Source: an uncultured Clostridia bacterium (lineage in GTDB: Bacteria; Bacillota; Clostridia; Christensenellales; Aristaeellaceae). Taken from it: a DNA stretch of 5,181 nucleotides. Shown piece by piece: positions 1 through 4,601 of this stretch. Each line of letters opens with the position of its first letter. Position 1 is the first letter of the stretch. The stretch covers positions 1 to 5,181 of the forward strand of contig CAMMGP010000103.1 in the NCBI GenBank assembly GCA_946496415.1, in the 5' to 3' direction. The position numbers and the translations under genes are program-made. The notes beneath the pieces were generated by a model that did not search any database, was not told the origin of the DNA, and saw only the letters and a list, made by a program, of their open reading frames with translations.

Positions 1-10
1 TCTGCCAGTC

Positions 11-27
11 TGTTGACTTTGTCAACA
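11..27. repeat. 17-bp palindrome (operator-like)
   Basis: TGTTGAC-TTT-GTCAACA is a perfect 7-bp inverted repeat with a 3-bp centre. It lies just before the terminator hairpin at 34-59 and about 95 bp before the -10 of the kinase promoter. It could be a protein-binding operator or the end of an upstream element. Its central TTGACT resembles a -35 box, but no -10 follows at the right distance. No known regulator is recognised from it. Confidence 0.45.
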
Positions 28-33
28 TCCTGG

Positions 34-62
34 GCCCCCGCTTCGCAAGAGGCGGGGGCTTT
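34..62 (+). terminator. Rho-independent-type terminator of an upstream gene
   Basis: GCCCCCGCTTC (34-44) pairs with GAGGCGGGGGC (49-59) as an 11-bp stem with one T-G wobble, closed by a GCAA (GNRA-type) tetraloop. TTT follows at 60-62. The T tract is short, so termination may be partial. It implies a plus-strand gene ending just left of the window and separates that gene from the kinase promoter downstream. Confidence 0.7.
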
Positions 63-96
63 GCCGCGGGCGCTCTTTGCGCCAATTCATCGTTTC

Positions 97-128
97 TTCA
101 CACATTTGCGCCGGAGTTGTGCTATAAT
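97..128 (+). promoter_or_regulatory. Extended -10 promoter for the kinase-regulator operon
   Basis: TATAAT at 123-128 is a perfect -10 preceded by TGC (120-122), giving an extended -10. The best -35-like hexamer, TTCACA (97-102), has an overlong 20-bp spacer, so activity probably rests on the extended -10. Transcription should start near 134-136. That leaves a leader of about 22 nt before the TTG start at 157, or almost none before the ATG at 136. Confidence 0.75.
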
Positions 129-142
129 AGGGGCGATGCGAA

Positions 143-149
143 GGGAGGG
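143..149 (+). promoter_or_regulatory. Ribosome binding site deciding a TTG start
   Basis: GGGAGGG lies within AAGGGAGGGAG. Its GGAGG core (144-148) is 8 nt before TTG at 157-159. The ATG at 136 in the same frame has no Shine-Dalgarno sequence and coincides with the predicted transcription start. The sequence therefore favours TTG157, though leaderless translation from 136 cannot be excluded. Confidence 0.6.
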
Positions 150-156
150 AGCGCGT

Positions 157-1248
157 TTGCGGCGAAGGGAAAGGCCCGCGGGGGAAAAGCTGCTGCAATT
201 TTCCTGGCGGGATACGCTTTTGACGCTGCTTGCCCTGGCCCTGGCCATTGGGCTGAGCGCGCTGTGCCGCTACTTCGACCCCGAGGGCGACAGCTACGCG
301 CCCATGCTCTTTCTCTTTGCCGTGGCGCTCGTCAGCCGCCTGACGCGCGGGTATTTTTACGGCGTGGCCGCGGCGGTGCTGAGCGTGTTCGCCATCAATT
401 TCGCCTTTACGGTGCCGCTGATGTCCTTCAACTTCAGCCTCGCCGGCTATCCGCTGACCTTTCTGGTGCTGCTGGCCACGGCGCTGCTCATCAGCGCCAT
501 GACCACGCAGCTCAAGCGGCAGGAGGAGCGCAACTACCGCGCCCGTCTGGAGGAGATGCGCGCCAACCTTTTGCGCGCCGTGTCCCACGATCTGCGCACG
601 CCGCTGACCTCCATCTCCGCCGCGGCTTCGCTTCTGTCCGACGAGACCAAGGACATTGCGCCCGAACGCCGGCGCGCCATGCTCGCGGAGATCTCCGACG
701 ACGCCCAGTGGCTCATCCGCATGGTGGAGAACCTGCTCTCCATCACCCGCGTGGGCGAGGCCGCGGATGTGCGCAAGACGCCCGAGGCCGCGGAGGAAGT
801 CGTTTCCGAGGCGGTGCGCAAGTACCGCGCCCGCTTTGCCCGGCCGGTGGCCTCCATATCGCTGCCGGAGGAGCTGGTGATGGCGCCCATGGACCCCATA
901 CTCATCCGCCAGGTGCTCTCCAACCTCTTGGAAAACGCCGCTTTTCACGCGGAAGGGGCGGAAAACGTGCGCGTCACGCTGCGCGTGGAGGGAGACGAGG
1001 CGGTGTTCGAGGTTTCCGACGACGGCGCGGGCATTCCCGAGGCGAAGCTTAAGACGCTCTTTGACCCATCCGCCGCCCAGCCCAGCGACAGCGCCGCCCA
1101 TTCGCGCAACAACATGGGCATCGGCCTGAGCGTTTGCCGCACCATCGTCATGGCCCACGGCGGCACGCTCTCAGCGCGAAACCTGAAGGGCGGCGGAGCC
1201 TGTTTCCGCTTCACGCTGCCAATGAAGGAGGAAGAAACGCATGCGTAA
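157..1248 (+). CDS. Short KdpD-type sensor histidine kinase (DUF4118-HisKA-HATPase)
   Basis: A membrane sensor kinase that should autophosphorylate on His and pass phosphate to the response regulator encoded directly after it. From TTG157 it has 363 residues: a basic N-terminus, four hydrophobic segments (about 20-40, 47-62, 70-90, 98-115) matching the DUF4118 region of KdpD, then HisKA with SHDLRTPL and the phospho-acceptor at H144. The ATPase domain shows the N-box (LLENA, N260), DDGAG (288-292) and GIGLSVC (321-327). Full KdpD is about 900 residues with N-terminal KdpD and Usp domains; these are absent, as in the short kinases of many Firmicutes. There is no fusion or frameshift. The stop overlaps the next gene by 8 bases, so the two are co-translated. 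In-frame starts at 13 and 136 are possible; 13 lies inside the palindrome, upstream of both terminator and promoter, so it is unlikely. The K+/turgor role is inferred from family; the ligand is unknown. Confidence 0.93.
   Translation: MRRRERPAGEKLLQFSWRDTLLTLLALALAIGLSALCRYFDPEGDSYAPMLFLFAVALVSRLTRGYFYGVAAAVLSVFAINFAFTVPLMSFNFSLAGYPLTFLVLLATALLISAMTTQLKRQEERNYRARLEEMRANLLRAVSHDLRTPLTSISAAASLLSDETKDIAPERRRAMLAEISDDAQWLIRMVENLLSITRVGEAADVRKTPEAAEEVVSEAVRKYRARFARPVASISLPEELVMAPMDPILIRQVLSNLLENAAFHAEGAENVRVTLRVEGDEAVFEVSDDGAGIPEAKLKTLFDPSAAQPSDSAAHSRNNMGIGLSVCRTIVMAHGGTLSARNLKGGGACFRFTLPMKEEETHA
1225..1231 (+). promoter_or_regulatory. Strong ribosome binding site for kdpE
   Basis: AAGGAGG, a perfect Shine-Dalgarno sequence, lies inside the kinase's last codons, 9 nt before ATG at 1241. 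It supports tightly coupled expression of the two proteins. Confidence 0.85.
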
Positions 1249-1936
1249 CAACGTGCCCACCATACTCATCGTCGAGGACGACGAGCGCATCCGCAATCTC
1301 ATGCGCACCGTGCTTACCGGCGCGGGCTATGCCACGCTGGAAACGGGCAAGGCGGCCACGGCTGTGTCCATGCTGGCCTCGCACAGCCCGGATCTGATGC
1401 TGCTGGATCTGGGCCTGCCCGACCGCGACGGGCAGGAACTGCTCAGCGATATACGCACATGGTCCAGCGTGCCGGTGGTGGTTGTCTCCGCCCGCGGGCA
1501 GGAAAAGGACAAGGTGCGCGCCCTCGATGACGGCGCGGACGACTATATCACCAAGCCCTTTGGCGCGGAGGAACTGCTCGCCCGCATCCGCGCCGCGCTG
1601 CGCCACGGCCAGCGCATGGCCGAAGGCGAAAAGAGCGTCTACAATATCGGCGGCTTGCAGGTGGACACGGAAAAACGCATCGTGCGCGTGGACGGCAGAG
1701 AGGTGCACCTGACGCAGATCGAATACAAGATCGTCACCCTCCTGTGCCGCAACGCCGGCAAGGTGCTCACCCACGACAGCATGATCCGCGAGGTGTGGGG
1801 GCCGTTTTCCAACTGCGATACGCAGCTTCTGCGCGTCAACATGGCCAACATCCGCCGCAAGATCGAGAAAGACCCCGCCATGCCGGAGTATATACTCACG
1901 GAGATCGGCGTGGGCTACCGCATGGCCGAGGGATAG
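1241..1936 (+). CDS. kdpE: KdpE-like response regulator, OmpR/PhoB family
   Basis: A cytoplasmic two-component transcription factor of 231 residues, the usual length. The receiver domain (about 6-120) has the acidic pair D13/D14, phospho-acceptor D56 in LLDLGLPD, S83 in the switch position, Y102 and K105 in DDYITKPF. The winged-helix DNA-binding domain (about 130-229) has EVHLTQIEYKI, GKVLTHD, REVWGP and the ending ILTEIGVGYRM. LDLGLPDxDG, VWGP and the C-terminus match KdpE as I remember it more closely than PhoB or other OmpR members. Its partner is the kinase it overlaps by 8 bases. In enteric bacteria KdpE activates kdpFABC; no transporter is visible here, so its targets could be trk/ktr genes outside the window or something else. 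All catalytic residues are present. The KdpE name rests on motif resemblance, not on a search. Confidence 0.93.
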   Translation: MRNNVPTILIVEDDERIRNLMRTVLTGAGYATLETGKAATAVSMLASHSPDLMLLDLGLPDRDGQELLSDIRTWSSVPVVVVSARGQEKDKVRALDDGADDYITKPFGAEELLARIRAALRHGQRMAEGEKSVYNIGGLQVDTEKRIVRVDGREVHLTQIEYKIVTLLCRNAGKVLTHDSMIREVWGPFSNCDTQLLRVNMANIRRKIEKDPAMPEYILTEIGVGYRMAEG

Positions 1937-1964
1937 GAAGAAAGACAGGAAGAAAGACAGGAAG
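1935..1964 (+). repeat. 12-bp tandem repeat across the kdpE stop
   Basis: AGGAAGAAAGAC occurs twice head to tail (1935-1946, 1947-1958), followed by a third partial unit AGGAAG (1959-1964). The first unit starts within the TAG stop of kdpE (1934-1936). The purine-rich copies look like a replication-slippage product and do not encode anything evident. Confidence 0.75.
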
Positions 1965-1986
1965 CAGGGAACGCCTCCGCGAACGG

Positions 1987-2041
1987 ACGCGCCCCTTTCC
2001 GGCGTTGGGCATTTCAGGCTGCCCGCCGGAAAGGGGCGCGT
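1987..2041. terminator. 18-bp perfect inverted repeat, probable stop after kdpE
   Basis: Bases 1987-2004 are perfectly complementary to 2024-2041 (outer ACGCGCCCC, inner TTTCCGGCG), around a 19-nt loop. The hairpin begins 50 bp after the kdpE stop and lies between convergent genes, as expected of a transcription block. There is no adjoining T tract on either strand. The nearest is T5 at 2054-2058 on the plus strand, where GGCA-TTTT-TGCC forms a small second hairpin. It may act as a factor-assisted or bidirectional terminator, or be a dispersed intergenic palindrome. Confidence 0.5.
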
Positions 2042-2129
2042 TGGCGCGGGGGCATTTTTGCCTGGCAACGTTCGCGGGGCCGGGCGGCAGAGCGCGCCAC
2101 ATGCGGCGGTCGGGCGCTCTCGCGGGCAG

Positions 2130-2159
2130 AAAAAAACGTCCCCGCGGCGCGCGGGAACG
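2130..2159 (-). terminator. Rho-independent terminator of the minus-strand membrane gene
   Basis: Read on the minus strand, CGTTCCCGCG (2159-2150) pairs with CGCGGGGACG (2146-2137), a 10-bp stem with one T-G wobble and a 3-nt CGC loop. Seven T follow directly (2136-2130). It lies 60 bp past the stop at 2219 and is a textbook intrinsic terminator. On the plus strand the wobble becomes A-C and no T tract follows, so it is directional. Confidence 0.9.
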
Positions 2160-2218
2160 CCTTTCGCGGCTCGTCCGGTCCTATGGGCGGAGCAAACAGG
2201 GTCCGCCGCGCCCCGGCC

Positions 2219-3541
2219 TCACCGCTGGCGGGGCGCTTGCTCCGCTCCGTCCGCCGCCATTTCCGCACCCGTCCCAACGCGCGGGGCCGCGCCGCGCTTC
2301 TCCGTCAGCCGCGCCAGCAGGCACAGGCCGCCAAAGACGCAGATGGCCAGCAGGCGGTAGACGAACCAGCGGTGGATGTAGGAATGGTTCTGCGCGAATG
2401 CGATCCAGACAAAGGGCAGCAGGCACACCGCCGCCCAGGGCAGCCAGGCGAGGGACTTCAGCTTTTCCAGCGGCGAGCGCCGCAGAAAGAGGATGGCGAG
2501 GACGAGGGCGAGCAGCAGCGCCAAGGCCAGCATCGGCACGCGCAGGTGGACGAGCAGCCGCTTGACGATGACCGCGATGGCGCCGAGCGGGTTCGACGCG
2601 CCCGCGGCGGAGGAGCGCAGCCGCAGCGTTCCGAGCAGGCCGATGTTCTCGCCACCCAACAGCGCCGCGAGAACCCACTTGCCCGCCCACATGCCGCCAT
2701 AGCCGATGCCCCAGCAGATCAGCGCCGTCAGCACCAGCTTCAGGCCGTCCTTCCAGTCCGGCGCGGCGAGGCAGAGGCAGAACACGCAGGGGATGCCGAA
2801 GGAAACCAAGGGGCAGGTCAGCAGATCCAGATAGCTGGTCAGGCAGCCCATCAGCGTGAACAGCAGCAAAAGCCGCCCCGTCCGCGCGCGCAGCCAGTTC
2901 CACCCGGACAAAATGGCGATGCAGGCGAGCATGGTCACGGCGTAGACCTGTGTGTAGAACATGTTCATGGCGGTGGCGACGGGATCGAACAGCAGCACCG
3001 TCACCACAAAGGGGAGGATATAGCGCCGCAGGCCCCGCCGCCACATCAGCGCGGCCACAATGAGCCCCAGCAGCGCCACCCACACGGCGTTGACCACGCG
3101 CAGTTGTTCATAGGTGAAGAGGGAAAGAAGCGGCTTGAGCACGGCGAGATAGCCGTGCCAGTAGCGGCCATAATTGCTCTGGGGCGCGGGGGCGGGCGTG
3201 GCCAGGGACTCGGCATAGACGCCCGCGGCGCCTCTGTTCCCGTGCGGGAAGGGGCGGTAGACGTTGAGCGTCCGCTGCAAAAGCGTAGTCTCCGGGGCCT
3301 GATAGCCGGCCTGGACGAGCATCATCGAATCGGTGAAATTGTCCAGCTTCGCATCCACGCCCAGCGTGCGCGCCATGGGATAACTGCCCTCGCGGGCAAA
3401 GACGTCCTGCGAGGCGAGGGCGTTTTCGCGCATCGGCTCCGTGGGCAGCGCGAAGGCGGCCAGCAACAGCGCAAAGCCCACCGCCACGCAGATAGCGACC
3501 AGCAGCGCCGAACGACCGAGCAGTTTGAGAGAGGAGCGCAT
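2219..3541 (-). CDS. Polytopic membrane protein, function unknown
   Basis: A 440-residue integral membrane protein. After a hydrophobic segment at about 9-31 comes a large polar loop (about 32-145), then roughly nine to ten more segments (about 148-166, 172-190, 198-214, 222-240, 242-260, 266-284, 335-353, 365-383, 392-410), and a polar tail from 411. The loop contains NYGRYWHGYLAVLKPLL (123-139). Other motif-like stretches are LFDPV (185-189 region), SYLDLLTCP (236-244) and NHSYIHRWFVYR (385-396). One long N-terminal extracytoplasmic loop after TM1 plus conserved aromatic and acidic motifs recalls GT-C type glycosyltransferases and uncharacterised Firmicutes membrane families, but I cannot name a family. 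ATG at 3541 is chosen because AAGGTGG lies 8 nt upstream; an in-frame GTG at 3553 overlaps that site. It ends before a strong terminator. An open frame opposite it (2183-3640, +) is judged a shadow. Confidence 0.85.
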   Translation of the reverse strand: MRSSLKLLGRSALLVAICVAVGFALLLAAFALPTEPMRENALASQDVFAREGSYPMARTLGVDAKLDNFTDSMMLVQAGYQAPETTLLQRTLNVYRPFPHGNRGAAGVYAESLATPAPAPQSNYGRYWHGYLAVLKPLLSLFTYEQLRVVNAVWVALLGLIVAALMWRRGLRRYILPFVVTVLLFDPVATAMNMFYTQVYAVTMLACIAILSGWNWLRARTGRLLLLFTLMGCLTSYLDLLTCPLVSFGIPCVFCLCLAAPDWKDGLKLVLTALICWGIGYGGMWAGKWVLAALLGGENIGLLGTLRLRSSAAGASNPLGAIAVIVKRLLVHLRVPMLALALLLALVLAILFLRRSPLEKLKSLAWLPWAAVCLLPFVWIAFAQNHSYIHRWFVYRLLAICVFGGLCLLARLTEKRGAAPRVGTGAEMAADGAEQAPRQR

Positions 3542-3549
3542 CCGCCGTT

Positions 3550-3556
3550 CCACCTT
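3550..3556 (-). promoter_or_regulatory. Ribosome binding site deciding the ATG at 3541
   Basis: On the minus strand AAGGTGG (3556-3550), one base from AAGGAGG, stands 8 nt before ATG 3541-3539. The alternative GTG at 3553-3551 lies within this site and has only GGAAAG directly abutting it, which is too close to serve. Confidence 0.6.
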
Positions 3557-3597
3557 TCCAAAGACCGTCCCTTAGCCGGGCATGCCCTTTGTGTGCG

Positions 3598-3774
3598 AAA
3601 ACTGCCTTCGCGTCCGGCGCGAGGGCAGTTGGAATGTTGACAAGCAAATCGTTGGGCGGGGCGTCGAGGCCCCGCGCGCAGGGTGCGACCCTGCGAACGG
3701 CATTTTATCCGGGCGATTGTCGCGGCCGATGGCCTTGTCGGCGCTTTGCCGGCACCGCGACCGTCCGCGGGCGG
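3598..3774. other. Hairpin-rich intergenic region
   Basis: The 244-bp gap between the two minus-strand genes holds no plausible gene but a series of inverted repeats. H1 is AACTGCC-T-TCGCG (3600-3612) with CGCGA-G-GGCAGTT (3618-3630). H2 is GCGGGGC (3656-3662) with GCCCCGC (3669-3675). H3 is CGCAGGGT (3677-3684) with ACCCTGCG (3688-3695). H4 is GTCGCGG (3719-3725) with CCGCGAC (3755-3761), enclosing GTCGGC (3737-3742) with GCCGGC (3748-3753). A short CCGTC/GGCGG stem follows (3761-3774). It may be a structured RNA, a leader/attenuator of the membrane gene (H1 is followed by TTTT on the minus strand), or a dispersed intergenic repeat. A weak minus-strand -10, TAAAAT (3707-3702), lies inside but has no good -35. 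Confidence 0.5.
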
Positions 3775-3785
3775 CTCTTTCCGCG

Positions 3786-4298
3786 TTATCCCGCGTCGCC
3801 CGGCACGTAGGTGGGCGCGCCGCACTCCAGACAGGGCTGGTAGCCGTTGTAGTAGGCCACGGGGAGCGCGTACTTGCGGCTATAGGAGGCCACGTATTTG
3901 CAATCGGAAAGGTGATAGAATTCGCCGTTGTCGTTGGCGTAGACGTAGGTGACTTCCGCCTCTGGCACGTCGGAGAACACCGGCGCCGAGGCCCCGGAAA
4001 CCACGCCGTAGCCCGCGTAGCCATCGCCCATGGAGGCAGGCAACTCGGGACCGTAGACGGCCACGTTCTTTTCCGCGCCCACCATGCGCACGCCACCGCC
4101 GCCGCGCGTGGGCGGCATGGTCATCGGCAAAAAGACCGCCACCGTCAGCGCCGCGAAACAGGCGGTCACCAGCCCCTTGACGGCCGGGTGCCACCGCTGC
4201 GTCCGCCACATCAAAAAAAGGCCGTACGGAAAACAGACCACCAGGAAGAAGACCGTCTTCCACGTGGCGCGCTTCCGCCGCCGGGGCGCTCTTTGCAT
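3786..4298 (-). CDS. Small membrane protein with Ada-like Cys/His metal-binding motif
   Basis: A 170-residue protein of unknown function. The N-terminus is very basic (RRRKR at 6-10). Two hydrophobic segments follow (about 15-31 and 42-58), joined by WRTQRWHPAVKG, then a glycine- and alanine-rich linker (about 65-112). The C-terminal part (about 116-162) reads VTYVYANDNGEFYHLSDC and later GYQPCLECGAP. The order H129, C133, C156, C159 in a YHxxxCxY...GYxPCxxC frame matches the small Ada-type zinc motif found at the end of some secreted nucleases, competence-like and hypothetical proteins of Firmicutes. Zn binding is inferred. Basic residues flank TM1 on both sides, so topology is uncertain. 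ATG 4298 is chosen over the upstream ATG at 4394 because GAGG (4311-4308) is 9 nt away, a promoter lies between the two ATGs, and the extra 32 residues look non-coding. No clean terminator follows. Confidence 0.85.
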   Translation of the reverse strand: MQRAPRRRKRATWKTVFFLVVCFPYGLFLMWRTQRWHPAVKGLVTACFAALTVAVFLPMTMPPTRGGGGVRMVGAEKNVAVYGPELPASMGDGYAGYGVVSGASAPVFSDVPEAEVTYVYANDNGEFYHLSDCKYVASYSRKYALPVAYYNGYQPCLECGAPTYVPGDAG

Positions 4299-4307
4299 CG
4301 CAGGTTT

Positions 4308-4311
4308 CCTC
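4308..4311 (-). promoter_or_regulatory. Ribosome binding site for the Cys/His membrane protein
   Basis: GAGG (4311-4308 on the minus strand, in CGAGGAAA) lies 9 nt before ATG 4298 and selects this start over the in-frame ATG at 4394. Confidence 0.6.
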
Positions 4312-4344
4312 GATTCCCCAGAATTCGACAAGTTTCTGGAGAAT

Positions 4345-4373
4345 ATTGTAAGCCATTGACGGCAGGCAGTAAA
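4345..4373 (-). promoter_or_regulatory. Promoter for the Cys/His membrane protein gene
   Basis: On the minus strand, TTTACT (4373-4368, 4 of 6 to TTGACA) and TACAAT (4350-4345, 5 of 6 to TATAAT) are separated by exactly 17 bp. The predicted start near 4338 gives a leader of about 40 nt to ATG 4298. It lies downstream of the alternative ATG at 4394, which supports the shorter protein. Confidence 0.6.
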
Positions 4374-4375
4374 GG

Positions 4376-4497
4376 AAATCCCGCCGGAGTTCAAGGAATT
4401 GTACTACGGCGATAACAACTGACATACTTTTGTAATATACAACCCCTTGTGGGCGCGTTGCGGGGTGATATACGATATATAGGCCCCGGCGGGATTT
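4376..4497. repeat. 12-bp inverted repeat bounding an AT-rich stretch
   Basis: AAATCCCGCCGG (4376-4387) and CCGGCGGGATTT (4486-4497) are perfect inverted copies 98 bp apart, between the divergent promoters at 4345-4373 and 4522-4551. The left part of the interior is AT-rich against the GC-rich surroundings. It contains TTGTA-ATA-TACAA (4430-4442), and GGGG at 4462-4465 can pair with CCCC at 4443-4446 or at 4484-4487. No transposase and no obvious target-site duplication is seen. It could be a MITE-like remnant, an attenuator or a regulatory cruciform. Confidence 0.55.
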
Positions 4498-4501
4498 TTT
4501 T
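4461..4501 (+). terminator. Possible plus-strand terminator with T7 tract
   Basis: CGGGG (4461-4465) pairs with CCCCG (4484-4488), with an upper TATA/TATA stem (4469-4472, 4478-4481). Seven T follow at 4495-4501 after a 6-nt spacer. The spacer makes it atypical. Alternatively, the 12-bp arm at 4486-4497 pairing back to 4376-4387 would place the stem directly against the T tract. No plus-strand gene ends here, so it would terminate a short leader or RNA, or protect the J-domain promoter from read-through. Confidence 0.35.
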
Positions 4502-4521
4502 GCGGCGCGGGATGGCCGTGC

Positions 4522-4551
4522 TTGACAGGCGGCGCGGGGAAGTGCTATACT
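4522..4551 (+). promoter_or_regulatory. Strong sigma-A-type promoter for the J-domain gene
   Basis: TTGACA (4522-4527) is a perfect -35. TATACT (4546-4551) is a 5-of-6 -10 with TGC before it (4543-4545), and the spacer is 18 bp. The start is expected near 4558, giving a leader of about 44 nt. No CIRCE-type repeat is present, so HrcA control is not indicated. Confidence 0.88.
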
Positions 4552-4576
4552 TTTTAGAGAATTATCCGTGGGAAAA

Positions 4577-4595
4577 TTCCCTTTGCGAAAGGGGG
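4577..4595 (+). promoter_or_regulatory. Hairpin masking the J-domain gene's ribosome binding site
   Basis: In the leader, TTCCCTTT (4577-4584) pairs with AAAGGGGG (4588-4595) over a GCG loop: six Watson-Crick and two G-U pairs. The right arm is the Shine-Dalgarno sequence itself (AAGGGGG, 6 nt before ATG 4602). A competing small hairpin, GGGA (4570-4573) with TCCC (4578-4581), would free the site. This resembles translation-controlling RNA switches or thermometers; the function is inferred only. Confidence 0.5.
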
Positions 4596-4601
4596 CGCGG
4601 C

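Noticed and set aside
68..80. 13-mer GGGCGCTCTTTGC repeated at 4284-4296
   Set aside because: One copy is intergenic and the other lies in coding sequence. A single match of this length is easily due to chance in GC-rich DNA.
22..1158. Long minus-strand open frame opposite the kinase
   Set aside because: The translation is H/G/R-rich with no motifs. The plus strand encodes an unmistakable histidine kinase over the same bases.
1935..1964. CRISPR-like repeat
   Set aside because: The units are 12 bp, directly abutting, without spacers, and only two are complete.
1211..2068. Minus-strand open frame opposite kdpE
   Set aside because: It is antisense to a clear response regulator. Its start region consists of the 18-bp inverted repeat and the 12-bp repeats.
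2183..3640. Long open frame of 485 codons on the plus strand
   Set aside because: It is antisense to the membrane-protein gene. Its product is a low-complexity Q/R/G/H/A-rich chain without domains, typical of the complement of a GC-rich gene. The minus-strand reading has membrane helices, an SD and a terminator.
4299..4394. Start of the Cys/His membrane protein at 4394
   Set aside because: The extra residues are not hydrophobic or motif-bearing. The promoter at 4345-4373 and SD at 4308-4311 lie inside, pointing to ATG 4298.
4449..4601. N-terminal extension of the J-domain protein to an upstream start
   Set aside because: This stretch contains a perfect -35, an extended -10 and the SD hairpin. 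J domains start a few residues after the ATG at 4602.
4546..4601. CIRCE/HrcA operator before the J-domain gene
   Set aside because: GTGCTATAC resembles part of a CIRCE arm, but there is no opposite GAGTGCTAA arm at the expected spacing.
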